This document shows positions 45,205 to 52,417 of a stretch of DNA of 53,690 nucleotides, piece after piece. The position numbers were made by a program, and so were the translations under genes. The DNA is from Pseudoalteromonas sp. SMS1 (lineage in GTDB: Bacteria > Pseudomonadota > Gammaproteobacteria > Enterobacterales > Alteromonadaceae), in contig NZ_JAKGBI010000028.1 in assembly GCF_021530565.1 (NCBI RefSeq), positions 1-53,690 on the forward strand, given 5' to 3'. Numbering within the stretch: position 1 is the first letter of the stretch; every line of letters starts with the position of its first letter. The notes below the pieces were generated by a model, which worked only from the letters and a program-made list of their open reading frames with translations, was not told where the DNA came from and did no database searches.

Positions 45205-46470
45205 TTATAGCGTGCGGTTGTATTGTAAACCGAACACGGAAGCATGCCCTTTTGACTTAAAACCCCACTCACTGCCTGCATTATCTTTTTCAACGAATCG
45301 CTGAGTTTTACCACGGATAATACTGACACCAAAATCGATGCTGGACACTTTGCTTAACTGATATTCTGCACCAAAAGCGTACCATACGCGATCCGTATCA
45401 GGGATTGAAATGGACATGTGATGCTCATCAGCTGGAGATTCATCATAGGCAAAGCCTGCACGAAGCTTTAATGCTTCATTCCATTGATAATCTGAGCCTA
45501 TTGAGTAGCGCAATGAATTACTGAAGTTTTCGTCTTTGCTGAACACAGTCCCCACATTCTCTACTTGTGCGGATAAAGTCTGAAAACTATTCCACCCAGT
45601 CCATAAAATACTGTAATGGACGCTCGACTGGTCATTCAATTTATGCGAACCGGAAACCTCAGCAATTGCAGGCAGTGTTATTGCAACGCTGCCAGGTAAC
45701 TTTTTACCAGCAGTTCCGTTGAATGGTGTAACCGCAGGCAGCTGATTGCTAAATGTGCCTTCAAAAGTAATATCTGTTTCACTACGGAAATGGAAGCCGA
45801 AACGATTATCAGCGTCAATGTTGTATACAACCCCAATATTCCAACCAAAACCTGAGTCGTCCCCTTCTAAATTCACAACTTCCGTGTCACTGGGTACCCC
45901 AAGGTTATTTGCACCCAAGTTGCGGATAATTTTCGCATCTGCATAGACATGGTTTAACCCAAAAGCCAAACTCCACTGTTCATTCACTTGATAAGAAGCC
46001 GCTAGACCAGTATTGATGGTTACTATTTCTGTTTCACCAGCAATTTGACCCGCAACATAATCCGCATCAAACTTAGTTGCAAGGCCAAATTGAGAATACA
46101 CTCCGCCCCCCACTGACCACTGTTCATTTATTGAGGTCGTTATAAAGGCACTAGGGACAACTGCACTCGGCGCAATACTGCTGTTGTTCAATGCTGAAGC
46201 AGGAACACCATTATTCGTACTGATACCTTGCAGGCTAACATCTGGCTTGACATACATAGCCGCGACGCTCAATTGCGTACCTTCAAGCTTATTCATTAAT
46301 GCTGGGTTTCTAGACACCACTGAGGCATCATCCGCAACACTGGCTTCTCCAGCATAAGCACGACCTAATCCAGAGACGTTTTGCTCCGCTAATTGGAACG
46401 CAGCTGCGAAGCTTTGTGATGATGTCATCAACACCCCTGCGCCACATAACGCGACCATGATTTTGTTCAT
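45205..46470 (-). CDS. fadL: FadL-family outer-membrane hydrophobic-compound porin
   Basis: The 421-residue beta-barrel has a signal peptide ending near SQSFAAA and the FadL-type N-terminal plug FQLAEQNVSGLGRAYAGEA with the NPA motif (SRNPALM). Alternating amphipathic strands follow to the C-terminus. It moves long-chain fatty acids or similar hydrophobic molecules across the outer membrane. AAGGG is six bases before the ATG. A FadR-like site 133 bp upstream fits fatty-acid control. Marine genomes have several FadL paralogues, so strict orthology to fadL is not certain. Confidence 0.9.
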   Translation of the reverse strand: MNKIMVALCGAGVLMTSSQSFAAAFQLAEQNVSGLGRAYAGEASVADDASVVSRNPALMNKLEGTQLSVAAMYVKPDVSLQGISTNNGVPASALNNSSIAPSAVVPSAFITTSINEQWSVGGGVYSQFGLATKFDADYVAGQIAGETEIVTINTGLAASYQVNEQWSLAFGLNHVYADAKIIRNLGANNLGVPSDTEVVNLEGDDSGFGWNIGVVYNIDADNRFGFHFRSETDITFEGTFSNQLPAVTPFNGTAGKKLPGSVAITLPAIAEVSGSHKLNDQSSVHYSILWTGWNSFQTLSAQVENVGTVFSKDENFSNSLRYSIGSDYQWNEALKLRAGFAYDESPADEHHMSISIPDTDRVWYAFGAEYQLSKVSSIDFGVSIIRGKTQRFVEKDNAGSEWGFKSKGHASVFGLQYNRTL

Positions 46471-46602
46471 TCATAACCCTTAAATCAAATATACGATTAA
46501 TATGTTGCGCGACACAGTACAGAATTAAGCGTTAAAAATCTTCAATTTTAGCGCTTTTAACACCCTAATATAGAAAAATAAAAGCTTTTGATTACTTTTA
46601 AT

Positions 46603-46619
46603 AACAAGTAAGACCAGTA
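46603..46619 (-). promoter_or_regulatory. FadR-like site upstream of the FadL-type gene
   Basis: On the minus strand TACTGGTCTTACTTGTT compares with the E. coli consensus ANCTGGTCNGACNTGTT, with two mismatches among the specified positions. It lies 133 bp before the porin start. Confidence 0.55.
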
Positions 46620-46648
46620 ATTGAGCAATAACTCAACCCAGATATAAA

Positions 46649-46663
46649 TGAGACTAATTCTCA
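46649..46663 (+). promoter_or_regulatory. Fur-like box upstream of a small membrane protein gene
   Basis: TGAGACT-A-ATTCTCA fits the 7-1-7 Fur pattern TGATAAT-N-ATTATCA at 11 of 14 positions and is followed by AATATCATT. It lies seven bases before the -35 of the promoter at 46670-46698. Confidence 0.5.
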
Positions 46664-46669
46664 ATATCA

Positions 46670-46698
46670 TTGAACCATTTCAGAGTTTCACTTATACT
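46670..46698 (+). promoter_or_regulatory. Sigma-70 promoter of the small membrane protein gene
   Basis: -35 TTGAAC (46670-46675), 17-base spacer, -10 TATACT (46693-46698). Transcription would start near 46705, a few bases before GGAGG. Confidence 0.7.
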
Positions 46699-46726
46699 GT
46701 TCGCCATTACTTGGAGGGAGATGATT

Positions 46727-47050
46727 ATGATAGTGTTGTTGATATTGGCAGCGCTGCTATTTGCTGGAGTCAGTGTTTACTGCCTGTGTAAGGCGAATTA
46801 TTGTGCTTGCCAACGTGCTGGGCAATGTGACAACCCAGTCAATCATTATTGGCTTGGTGCCATCATGGCAGCACTTGCGGCATTGGCGTGCTGCTGTATT
46901 GCACTTCACAGCGAAAAAGGTACATTAATGTGGATAGTCTTGATGTCAAGTTGCCTTGCTGGCGCTTTACTTTCAGCAAAAGTTCAGAAGCTCAAAAGAT
47001 GCAAGCAGGCTAAACAAGCAGATTCTCTTGTAACAGACGGGATAAATTAA
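46727..47050 (+). CDS. Small cysteine-rich membrane protein, probably iron-regulated
   Basis: The 107-residue protein has three hydrophobic spans (about 1-19, 40-59 and 67-82). Clustered cysteines (YCLCKANYCACQRAGQCDN) fall in and after the first span, with three consecutive Cys in the second, and a basic tail follows. No family is recognised. A metal or redox role is inference from the cysteines and the Fur-like box. GGAGG is nine bases before ATG 46727 and only three before ATG 46721, so I prefer 46727. Its 3' end overlaps convergent 47010-48242 by 41 bp. Confidence 0.7.
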   Translation: MIVLLILAALLFAGVSVYCLCKANYCACQRAGQCDNPVNHYWLGAIMAALAALACCCIALHSEKGTLMWIVLMSSCLAGALLSAKVQKLKRCKQAKQADSLVTDGIN

Positions 47051-48242
47051 TCTGGTAATCGAGAGGCTTCACATTGGCAATGATTTTAATATCATCGCTG
47101 TCATTTAGGTCCACATCTTTCATGGTTACATGATGCATGTGCTTTGCATTGTAGAATACCCTCACTATAGGCGCTTTTGGGTTTTCCTTATTACCGGCCA
47201 TAACCAGTCCGAGTCGGTCATTGGTCAACTTAACGATGGTACCAACAGGATGGATCCCGATACACCGAATAAACTTATGTACCAGTACTTCGTCAAACTT
47301 GTCTTTATTCGCCAGCAGAATACGCAAAGCATGAACAGGCTCGAGAGGCTCTTCATTACCCTGGGCGGCGGTTAAAGTCGCATATTCATCTACGATTGCC
47401 ATCACCCTCGCTGCTTTACTTAATTTTTCTGCGTTCAACCCTCTAGGAAAGCCACTGCCATCTAGCCGTTCATGATGATTAACAATCATATCAATAATTA
47501 AGGGCGTAATGCCTTTTTCTTCTTTAACCATAGCGACTGAGTACGCAACATGTTTTTGCCAATGGCGTCTCTCAAGCTCGGTAAATGGTGTTGCTTTCTC
47601 TAAAATACTTTGCGTGACTTTACTTTTACCTATGTCATGCAACATTGCAGCCATGGCCATTTGTGTAACAACATGCGCCTTCAACCCTAAGTATTTAGCA
47701 AAGATAGTCATTAAAATTGTACAGTTGATCATATGACGCCAGTTAAAGCCACGCTTGTCTTTTAAGCGCGTTAAAATGGCCATTACATTGCTATTTTGAG
47801 TGACCGATGCAATTATTTCTTGGCTAATGTCATTTACTAAATGCAGCTGCAGAGCCTCACCACCCAATATATTGCCATACAAAATCTGTAGTTTTTTATT
47901 TTGTACTTCAAATTGATTTAAAGCCGCAGCAAATACTTCAGCGGTGGGCACACTTGTGGGTACTTGAGATAACGCAGCTTCGCCTTCTCCCTCTTTGATT
48001 TGTTCGGTGCTTGAGCGAGCAGGCGTCGTATCCGGGAGATAATGTGCCGGTACGGGTACTTGGCTCTGCTGGATATCAATATTTAATTCAAGTACACCAT
48101 CAGCCTCCAACTTTGCAATGATCGCTGAATTACGCACCATCCCTCGTGACTTCAATTTTAGATCAGCATCAGATCTCAGCTTATGGACACTGTCCACAAA
48201 CATGCCTGGCACAAGTTCATTAATGGGGATTGTCGCGTGCAT
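47010..48242 (-). CDS. HD-GYP-type cyclic-di-GMP phosphodiesterase-like protein with DUF3391
   Basis: The 410-residue protein has an N-terminal DUF3391 domain (IPINELVPGMFVDSV). The HD domain follows with AAMLHDIGKS and the loop HHERLDGSGFPRGL. In canonical HD-GYP enzymes the loop reads DG-x-GYP-x-GL; here Tyr is Phe (GFP), a conservative change. The other metal ligands (His of HWQKH, HHE) are present. It probably hydrolyses c-di-GMP and so affects motility or biofilm. AGGA precedes the ATG. The 3' end is antisense to its neighbour. Confidence 0.9.
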   Translation of the reverse strand: MHATIPINELVPGMFVDSVHKLRSDADLKLKSRGMVRNSAIIAKLEADGVLELNIDIQQSQVPVPAHYLPDTTPARSSTEQIKEGEGEAALSQVPTSVPTAEVFAAALNQFEVQNKKLQILYGNILGGEALQLHLVNDISQEIIASVTQNSNVMAILTRLKDKRGFNWRHMINCTILMTIFAKYLGLKAHVVTQMAMAAMLHDIGKSKVTQSILEKATPFTELERRHWQKHVAYSVAMVKEEKGITPLIIDMIVNHHERLDGSGFPRGLNAEKLSKAARVMAIVDEYATLTAAQGNEEPLEPVHALRILLANKDKFDEVLVHKFIRCIGIHPVGTIVKLTNDRLGLVMAGNKENPKAPIVRVFYNAKHMHHVTMKDVDLNDSDDIKIIANVKPLDYQINLSRLLQENLLV

Positions 48243-48394
48243 AGTTCCTAAGAGAAGCTTTTTTACTCAAACCGCAATAATATGCATAGTTACGACTAAA
48301 TTGTCTACTACATGTTAAAAATATAGGGATAAAGGATTAGATTTTATGAGAGAGAAGTCCGTTTCTTTCTAGCGTATTGACACATGCGCTGGGA

Positions 48395-48730
48395 TTAATC
48401 TTGGAAGTACGTGCCCCAACCGTCGTACTCAACACCAGCCTGCACAGCCACAGCAACCAATTTGTTCACGTCTTCCATAATGACTTCAGCATTGAGTTCA
48501 GCTTCAACCACAATATCAAAGCCCCAAATCTTGCCGCCATCTTCTAGCTCTAGTTCTGCAGGCTCTTCAACGTCATAGCCTAGCTTAAATGCTGCCAGTG
48601 CTGCTTCTTCTAGTTTATCAAAGTCTTCACACACAAAGTGGTGTTCAACTTCGTATAACTTTTCAGGGTTAGAGCCATCTTCAAGTAACGACTCTACAAT
48701 CTCTTCACTGATCTCTTGCCAATTTTCCAT
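48395..48730 (-). CDS. rraB: Ribonuclease E inhibitor RraB
   Basis: The 111-residue acidic protein matches the RraB family: WQEISEEIVESLLEDGSNPE at the start, VEHHFVCEDFDKLEEAA in the middle and EYDGWGTYFQ at the end. It binds RNase E and slows mRNA decay. It is somewhat shorter than E. coli RraB (138). AAGG lies just before the ATG, and the plsC stop is five bases upstream, so the two are co-transcribed. Confidence 0.93.
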   Translation of the reverse strand: MENWQEISEEIVESLLEDGSNPEKLYEVEHHFVCEDFDKLEEAALAAFKLGYDVEEPAELELEDGGKIWGFDIVVEAELNAEVIMEDVNKLVAVAVQAGVEYDGWGTYFQD

Positions 48731-48735
48731 CAGCC

Positions 48736-49440
48736 TTACTCACCTTTATCTAATTGTGCGATTTTTTCAGCCATTTTAGCATGAATGTTATTTGCATGCT
48801 CTCTTGCGGAACAGTCCTTCGATAACTTAATCGGCGCCAGCATAGATATATAGACTTTTCCGTTGTCCCAGCGGTTTAGCTTAATTTTGTTTTGAGTTGA
48901 GCTCATACATACTGGAATCACTGGGACTTGTGCACTCATCGCCGCGTGAAACGCACCCGTTTTAAAGGGTAACAAGCCGCGTCCATAACTACGAGTTCCT
49001 TCTGGGAACATCCACAGAGACAGCCCATTCTGTTTAATTTTTTGTACTGCTTTATCCAACGTGCCAACCGCCTTTGTGCGATTTGCCCTATCAATTAAAA
49101 TATTACCAGATAACCAGTAAAGCTGACCGAAGAAAGGGAGCCACTTTAGACTTTTTTTCCCCATACTTACGGTATTTTGAGGCACTACAGCAGGTAAGGT
49201 AAACAAATCATAGTTATTCTGATGGTTAGCCACATACAAAGCTGGACCAACATCACTCACATCAGGTGCTCTCTCAATCACTAATTCTACGCCAATCACT
49301 TTCGCCATTGCACCAAACCAAGAGGCGATAATATGTACATTGTTGCGATGGAAAGGTCTCACGATACACAGCGCTAACCCAAAAATACAACTAAAAATAA
49401 TAAATATGGCCATTGCCATAATGCGCAATAAAGCTAACAA
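48736..49440 (-). CDS. plsC: 1-acyl-sn-glycerol-3-phosphate acyltransferase PlsC
   Basis: The 234-residue membrane acyltransferase has an N-terminal span (about 5-27), the catalytic H-x4-D motif NHQNNYD, and the acyl-acceptor motif FPEGTRSYGRG. It makes phosphatidic acid from lysophosphatidic acid. The start is TTG 49440, with GGAG eight bases upstream; internal ATGs at 49419 and 49413 lack a ribosome-binding site. Upstream of rraB in a two-gene unit. Confidence 0.93.
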   Translation of the reverse strand: MLALLRIMAMAIFIIFSCIFGLALCIVRPFHRNNVHIIASWFGAMAKVIGVELVIERAPDVSDVGPALYVANHQNNYDLFTLPAVVPQNTVSMGKKSLKWLPFFGQLYWLSGNILIDRANRTKAVGTLDKAVQKIKQNGLSLWMFPEGTRSYGRGLLPFKTGAFHAAMSAQVPVIPVCMSSTQNKIKLNRWDNGKVYISMLAPIKLSKDCSAREHANNIHAKMAEKIAQLDKGE

Positions 49441-49515
49441 TCTTAGAGCTCCTATTTCATGAACAGTGCATTATAATCAAATAAGCGTACACTTGTAAGC
49501 TCAATTTTTTATGAC

Positions 49516-49544
49516 ACAAAAAAAACCGCCCCTAAAAGGAGCGG
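49516..49544 (-). terminator. Rho-independent terminator of rpoH
   Basis: On the minus strand CCGCTCC, loop TTTTA, GGGGCGG (one T-G pair) followed by TTTTTTTT. Confidence 0.93.
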
Positions 49545-49569
49545 CATTTATTGAATCTTTTTTTAGTAC

Positions 49570-50433
49570 TTAGCTCATAGCAGCTTGTAGCTTTTTCATC
49601 GCTGACTTTTCTAACTGGCGAACACGCTCCGCAGAAACACTGTATTTATCAGCTAAGTCTTGTAGCGTCGCTTTATCTTCAGCTAACCACCTTGCAGCCA
49701 CGATATCTTGAGAGCGCTCATCCAGGGTTTTCATCGCAGCAAGTAGACGGTTTTGAGACTGCTCTTGCCACTGTTCCTCTTCGATCACTTCCGCTATATC
49801 ACTATTTGTGTCAGTCAAATACTGAACGGGTGAAAAGGTAGTGCTAGTGTTGCTATCATCATCATCAGCGCCTAAATCAAAGCCCATATCTTGACCGCTC
49901 ATACGCGATTCCATCTCGCGCACTTCTTTTTCACTGACACCGAGCTCAGTGGCAACTGTACTGACTTCTTCTTGATTGAACCAACCTAAGCGCTTTTTGT
50001 TTTTACGTAGATTAAAAAATAATTTACGCTGTGCTTTGGTTGTCGCAACTTTAACAATACGCCAATTTTTTAATACGTATTCGTGGATCTCGGCTTTGAT
50101 CCAATGTACAGCAAAAGAGACTAATCTGACGCCCACAGTCGGATTGAACCGCTTGACAGCCTTCATCAAGCCAATGTTACCCTCCTGGATTAAGTCCGCT
50201 TGCGGCAAACCGTAGCCTGAGTAACTCTTTGCAATATGAGCAACAAATCTGAGGTGAGACATAATAAGCTGTTTAGCCGCATCAAGATCGCCATTTTCAT
50301 GAAGGCGCGTAGCAAGCTTATGCTCTTTTTCAGCGTCTAGCATTGGAATCGTACTGACAGCTTGCAAATATCCCTCAATGCTTGCGCTTTGTTGTCCAGC
50401 TGTTAATGCCATTGCATATATGTCTTTACTCAT
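49570..50433 (-). CDS. rpoH: Heat-shock sigma factor RpoH (sigma-32)
   Basis: The 287-residue sigma factor (E. coli 284) has region 2 (HLRFVAHIAKSYSGYGLPQADLIQEGNIGLMKAVKRF), the RpoH-specific box QRKLFFNLRK, and region 4 with a C-terminal HTH (LQDLADKYSVSAERVRQLEKSAMKKL). It directs RNA polymerase to chaperone and protease genes. GAGGTG lies four bases before the ATG. A perfect CIRCE element lies 34-60 bp upstream, at the predicted transcription start. Order ftsY-ftsE-ftsX-rpoH is as in E. coli. Confidence 0.98.
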   Translation of the reverse strand: MSKDIYAMALTAGQQSASIEGYLQAVSTIPMLDAEKEHKLATRLHENGDLDAAKQLIMSHLRFVAHIAKSYSGYGLPQADLIQEGNIGLMKAVKRFNPTVGVRLVSFAVHWIKAEIHEYVLKNWRIVKVATTKAQRKLFFNLRKNKKRLGWFNQEEVSTVATELGVSEKEVREMESRMSGQDMGFDLGADDDDSNTSTTFSPVQYLTDTNSDIAEVIEEEQWQEQSQNRLLAAMKTLDERSQDIVAARWLAEDKATLQDLADKYSVSAERVRQLEKSAMKKLQAAMS

Positions 50434-50466
50434 TTTTCACCTCAGTGATAAATTCTTTAGTTAATT

Positions 50467-50493
50467 TTAGCACTCTAACCCTTAGAGTGCTAA
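50467..50493 (-). promoter_or_regulatory. CIRCE element (HrcA operator) upstream of rpoH
   Basis: TTAGCACTC (50467-50475), nine bases, GAGTGCTAA (50485-50493): an exact match to the CIRCE consensus in both half sites and spacing. The 9-base centre is itself symmetric (TAA-CCC-TTA). It begins at the predicted +1 of rpoH, the usual position for HrcA repression, and also forms a hairpin in the mRNA leader. Confidence 0.88.
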
Positions 50494-50497
50494 ATGC

Positions 50498-50527
50498 AAT
50501 CTACTACTTTTTAAGACCAAAAATCAA
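50498..50527 (-). promoter_or_regulatory. Candidate sigma-70 promoter of rpoH
   Basis: On the minus strand -35 TTGATT (50527-50522), 18-base spacer, -10 TAGATT (50503-50498). The predicted start near 50491 falls in the CIRCE element. The -10 is only moderate. Confidence 0.5.
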
Positions 50528-50655
50528 GCTTTTTATTATTCCGATAAAAAGAATAAATAACTCTTTGATTTTTATATGATAATACAGACAGGTTTAATGC
50601 AAGATGAATAATGATGCAGGCCTCAAAAGGTACAAGACCTGCTAAAACTGACAGG

Positions 50656-51642
50656 TTATACTTTTTCCGGTTCAATTTCGCGAATGTACTTTCTTACAGA
50701 AAGGTATGAGCCAATAAAGCCCAATAGAATAGCTAACCACAATAAAAACATGAGTTCAGATAAGTTTAACCCCTCTAATACAAAGCTACTTTGATACACG
50801 CCTACAACTAGGGAAACGGCTGATTCTAGCCACCATAACATCAAGGTTACACATATAAATGCGACTAACCCCCCAACGATCCCATACCAAATCCCAGTCC
50901 ACAGAAATGGTGTATGAATAAAGGTATTGGTCGCACCCACTAGTTTTAGTACCTGAATCTCTTCCTTCTTATCCATAATCGACAACCGAATTGTATTACC
51001 AATAATGAGCACGACTGCACTGAGCAGCAGCACACCCACGGTGAATACGCTTTCTTTTAAAAGCCCCAATAATGCATTGAGCCGCTCTAACCACTCTATA
51101 TCAAGTTTACCAAACTCTATCTCTCGCTCACTTTCTAGCTTTTCAAGTAGCAATTGAGCGCTTTCTGCACCTCGATGGCGCTTTGTCGGTGTAACTAGCA
51201 CGACACTGGGTAATGGGTTTTCTTCCAGATAATCTAAAGCCTGCCCAAACCCTGAAATTTGTTTGAATTCATCTAGCGCTTGAGCTTGAGAAATAAAGTT
51301 AACGGACTCCACTTCTGGATAGAGCCCCAAACGCTTAACCAATGTTTTCGTTTCTTGTTCACTTATTTCCTCTTTAACAAACAGGGAGATTTCTGCCGCT
51401 TCTTGAAAACCACTACTCACCTTTTGAACATTTTTTACTACAACGAAAAGAGTTGTCGGCAAGGTCAAACTCAGCCCCAGTACCAAAATAGTCATTATTG
51501 ACGCCATTGGCGTACGCCACATTTCACCTAAACTGTGAACCCCATGGCGAAATAAGGTCAATACGAAGAAGTAGAGTTTTAGCACAGCGGACTTTTCTTG
51601 GCTGGCAGCTTGGTTACCACGCCCTTTAAATAACAAGCTCAT
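50656..51642 (-). CDS. ftsX: Cell-division protein FtsX
   Basis: The 328-residue membrane protein has a cytoplasmic N-terminus, a first span (about 45-66), a periplasmic domain to about 200, and three further spans near 202-222, 252-272 and 296-316. The conserved region LVGATNTFIHTPFLWTGIWYG is visible. With FtsE it forms an ABC-type complex that activates envelope amidases at the septum. The ATG overlaps the ftsE stop by four bases. Confidence 0.95.
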   Translation of the reverse strand: MSLLFKGRGNQAASQEKSAVLKLYFFVLTLFRHGVHSLGEMWRTPMASIMTILVLGLSLTLPTTLFVVVKNVQKVSSGFQEAAEISLFVKEEISEQETKTLVKRLGLYPEVESVNFISQAQALDEFKQISGFGQALDYLEENPLPSVVLVTPTKRHRGAESAQLLLEKLESEREIEFGKLDIEWLERLNALLGLLKESVFTVGVLLLSAVVLIIGNTIRLSIMDKKEEIQVLKLVGATNTFIHTPFLWTGIWYGIVGGLVAFICVTLMLWWLESAVSLVVGVYQSSFVLEGLNLSELMFLLWLAILLGFIGSYLSVRKYIREIEPEKV

Positions 51643-52343
51643 GCATGCCCTCCTAGAAAGTCATCTTTTAAAGGGTCAATAGCAAGTGGATCTTGAAGCA
51701 TCCGGCCATGCTCAAGGGTTAGACTACGATACTTCATACGTGCAATAAGGCCCAAATCATGAGTGGCGATAAGTACTGAAGTGCCATGGCGATTAAAATC
51801 TTCAAACAGCGATAGGATCTCCATCGACAATTCAGGGTCTAAGTTACCCGTCGGCTCATCTGCTAACAGTAGCGGGGGAGAATTTACAATGGCACGGGCA
51901 ATGCCCACGCGTTGCTGCTCACCACCAGATAATGTACTTGGCTGGCATTTTACTTTATCTAATAGCCCGACCTTATCGAGTGCGGCGTTTACGCGCTTGG
52001 TAATGTGTTTGCGGTGGGTACCTTCAATTACTAAGGGAAGTGCAACATTGTCAAAAACATTGTAGCGCTCAAGTAAGCGGTGATTCTGAAATATAATACC
52101 AATGTCACGCCGAACAAATGGCACTTGACGATTTGAAATACTATTAAGATCAACATCATTAATCGACACTTTTCCCGCAGAAGGCCTTTCCATCAAGCTA
52201 ATGAGCTTTAACAGGGTGCTTTTACCTGCGCCACTATGTCCAGTTAAAAATGCTAATTCCCCTCTACCGAGTTCAAAACTCACTTTCTCTAGGGCCATAT
52301 GGCCGCCGGGATAAGTTTTGCTTACTTGATCAAATTTAATCAT
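51639..52343 (-). CDS. ftsE: Cell-division ATP-binding protein FtsE
   Basis: The 234-residue ABC ATPase has Walker A GHSGAGKS (35-42), Q-loop IIFQNHRLL, signature LSGGEQQR and Walker B LLADEPTGNLD. It is the cytoplasmic partner of FtsX. I start at ATG 52343 (IKFDQVSKTYPGG), which matches E. coli FtsE; the longest frame starts 11 codons earlier. A terminator lies between ftsY and this gene, so it probably needs its own promoter or readthrough. Confidence 0.96.
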   Translation of the reverse strand: MIKFDQVSKTYPGGHMALEKVSFELGRGELAFLTGHSGAGKSTLLKLISLMERPSAGKVSINDVDLNSISNRQVPFVRRDIGIIFQNHRLLERYNVFDNVALPLVIEGTHRKHITKRVNAALDKVGLLDKVKCQPSTLSGGEQQRVGIARAIVNSPPLLLADEPTGNLDPELSMEILSLFEDFNRHGTSVLIATHDLGLIARMKYRSLTLEHGRMLQDPLAIDPLKDDFLGGHA

Positions 52344-52379
52344 ATCTAACCCGAAAAATGCCGATGCAATTGCCAACTA

Positions 52380-52408
52380 AAAAGCGCCTTTAAAAATAAG
52401 GCGCTTTT
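52380..52408 (-). terminator. Terminator between ftsY and ftsE
   Basis: AAAAGCGCCTT, loop TAAAAAT, AAGGCGCTTTT: a perfect 11-bp stem with a T run on the minus strand side, nine bases after the ftsY stop. Confidence 0.8.
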
Positions 52409-52417
52409 ACTTAATTA

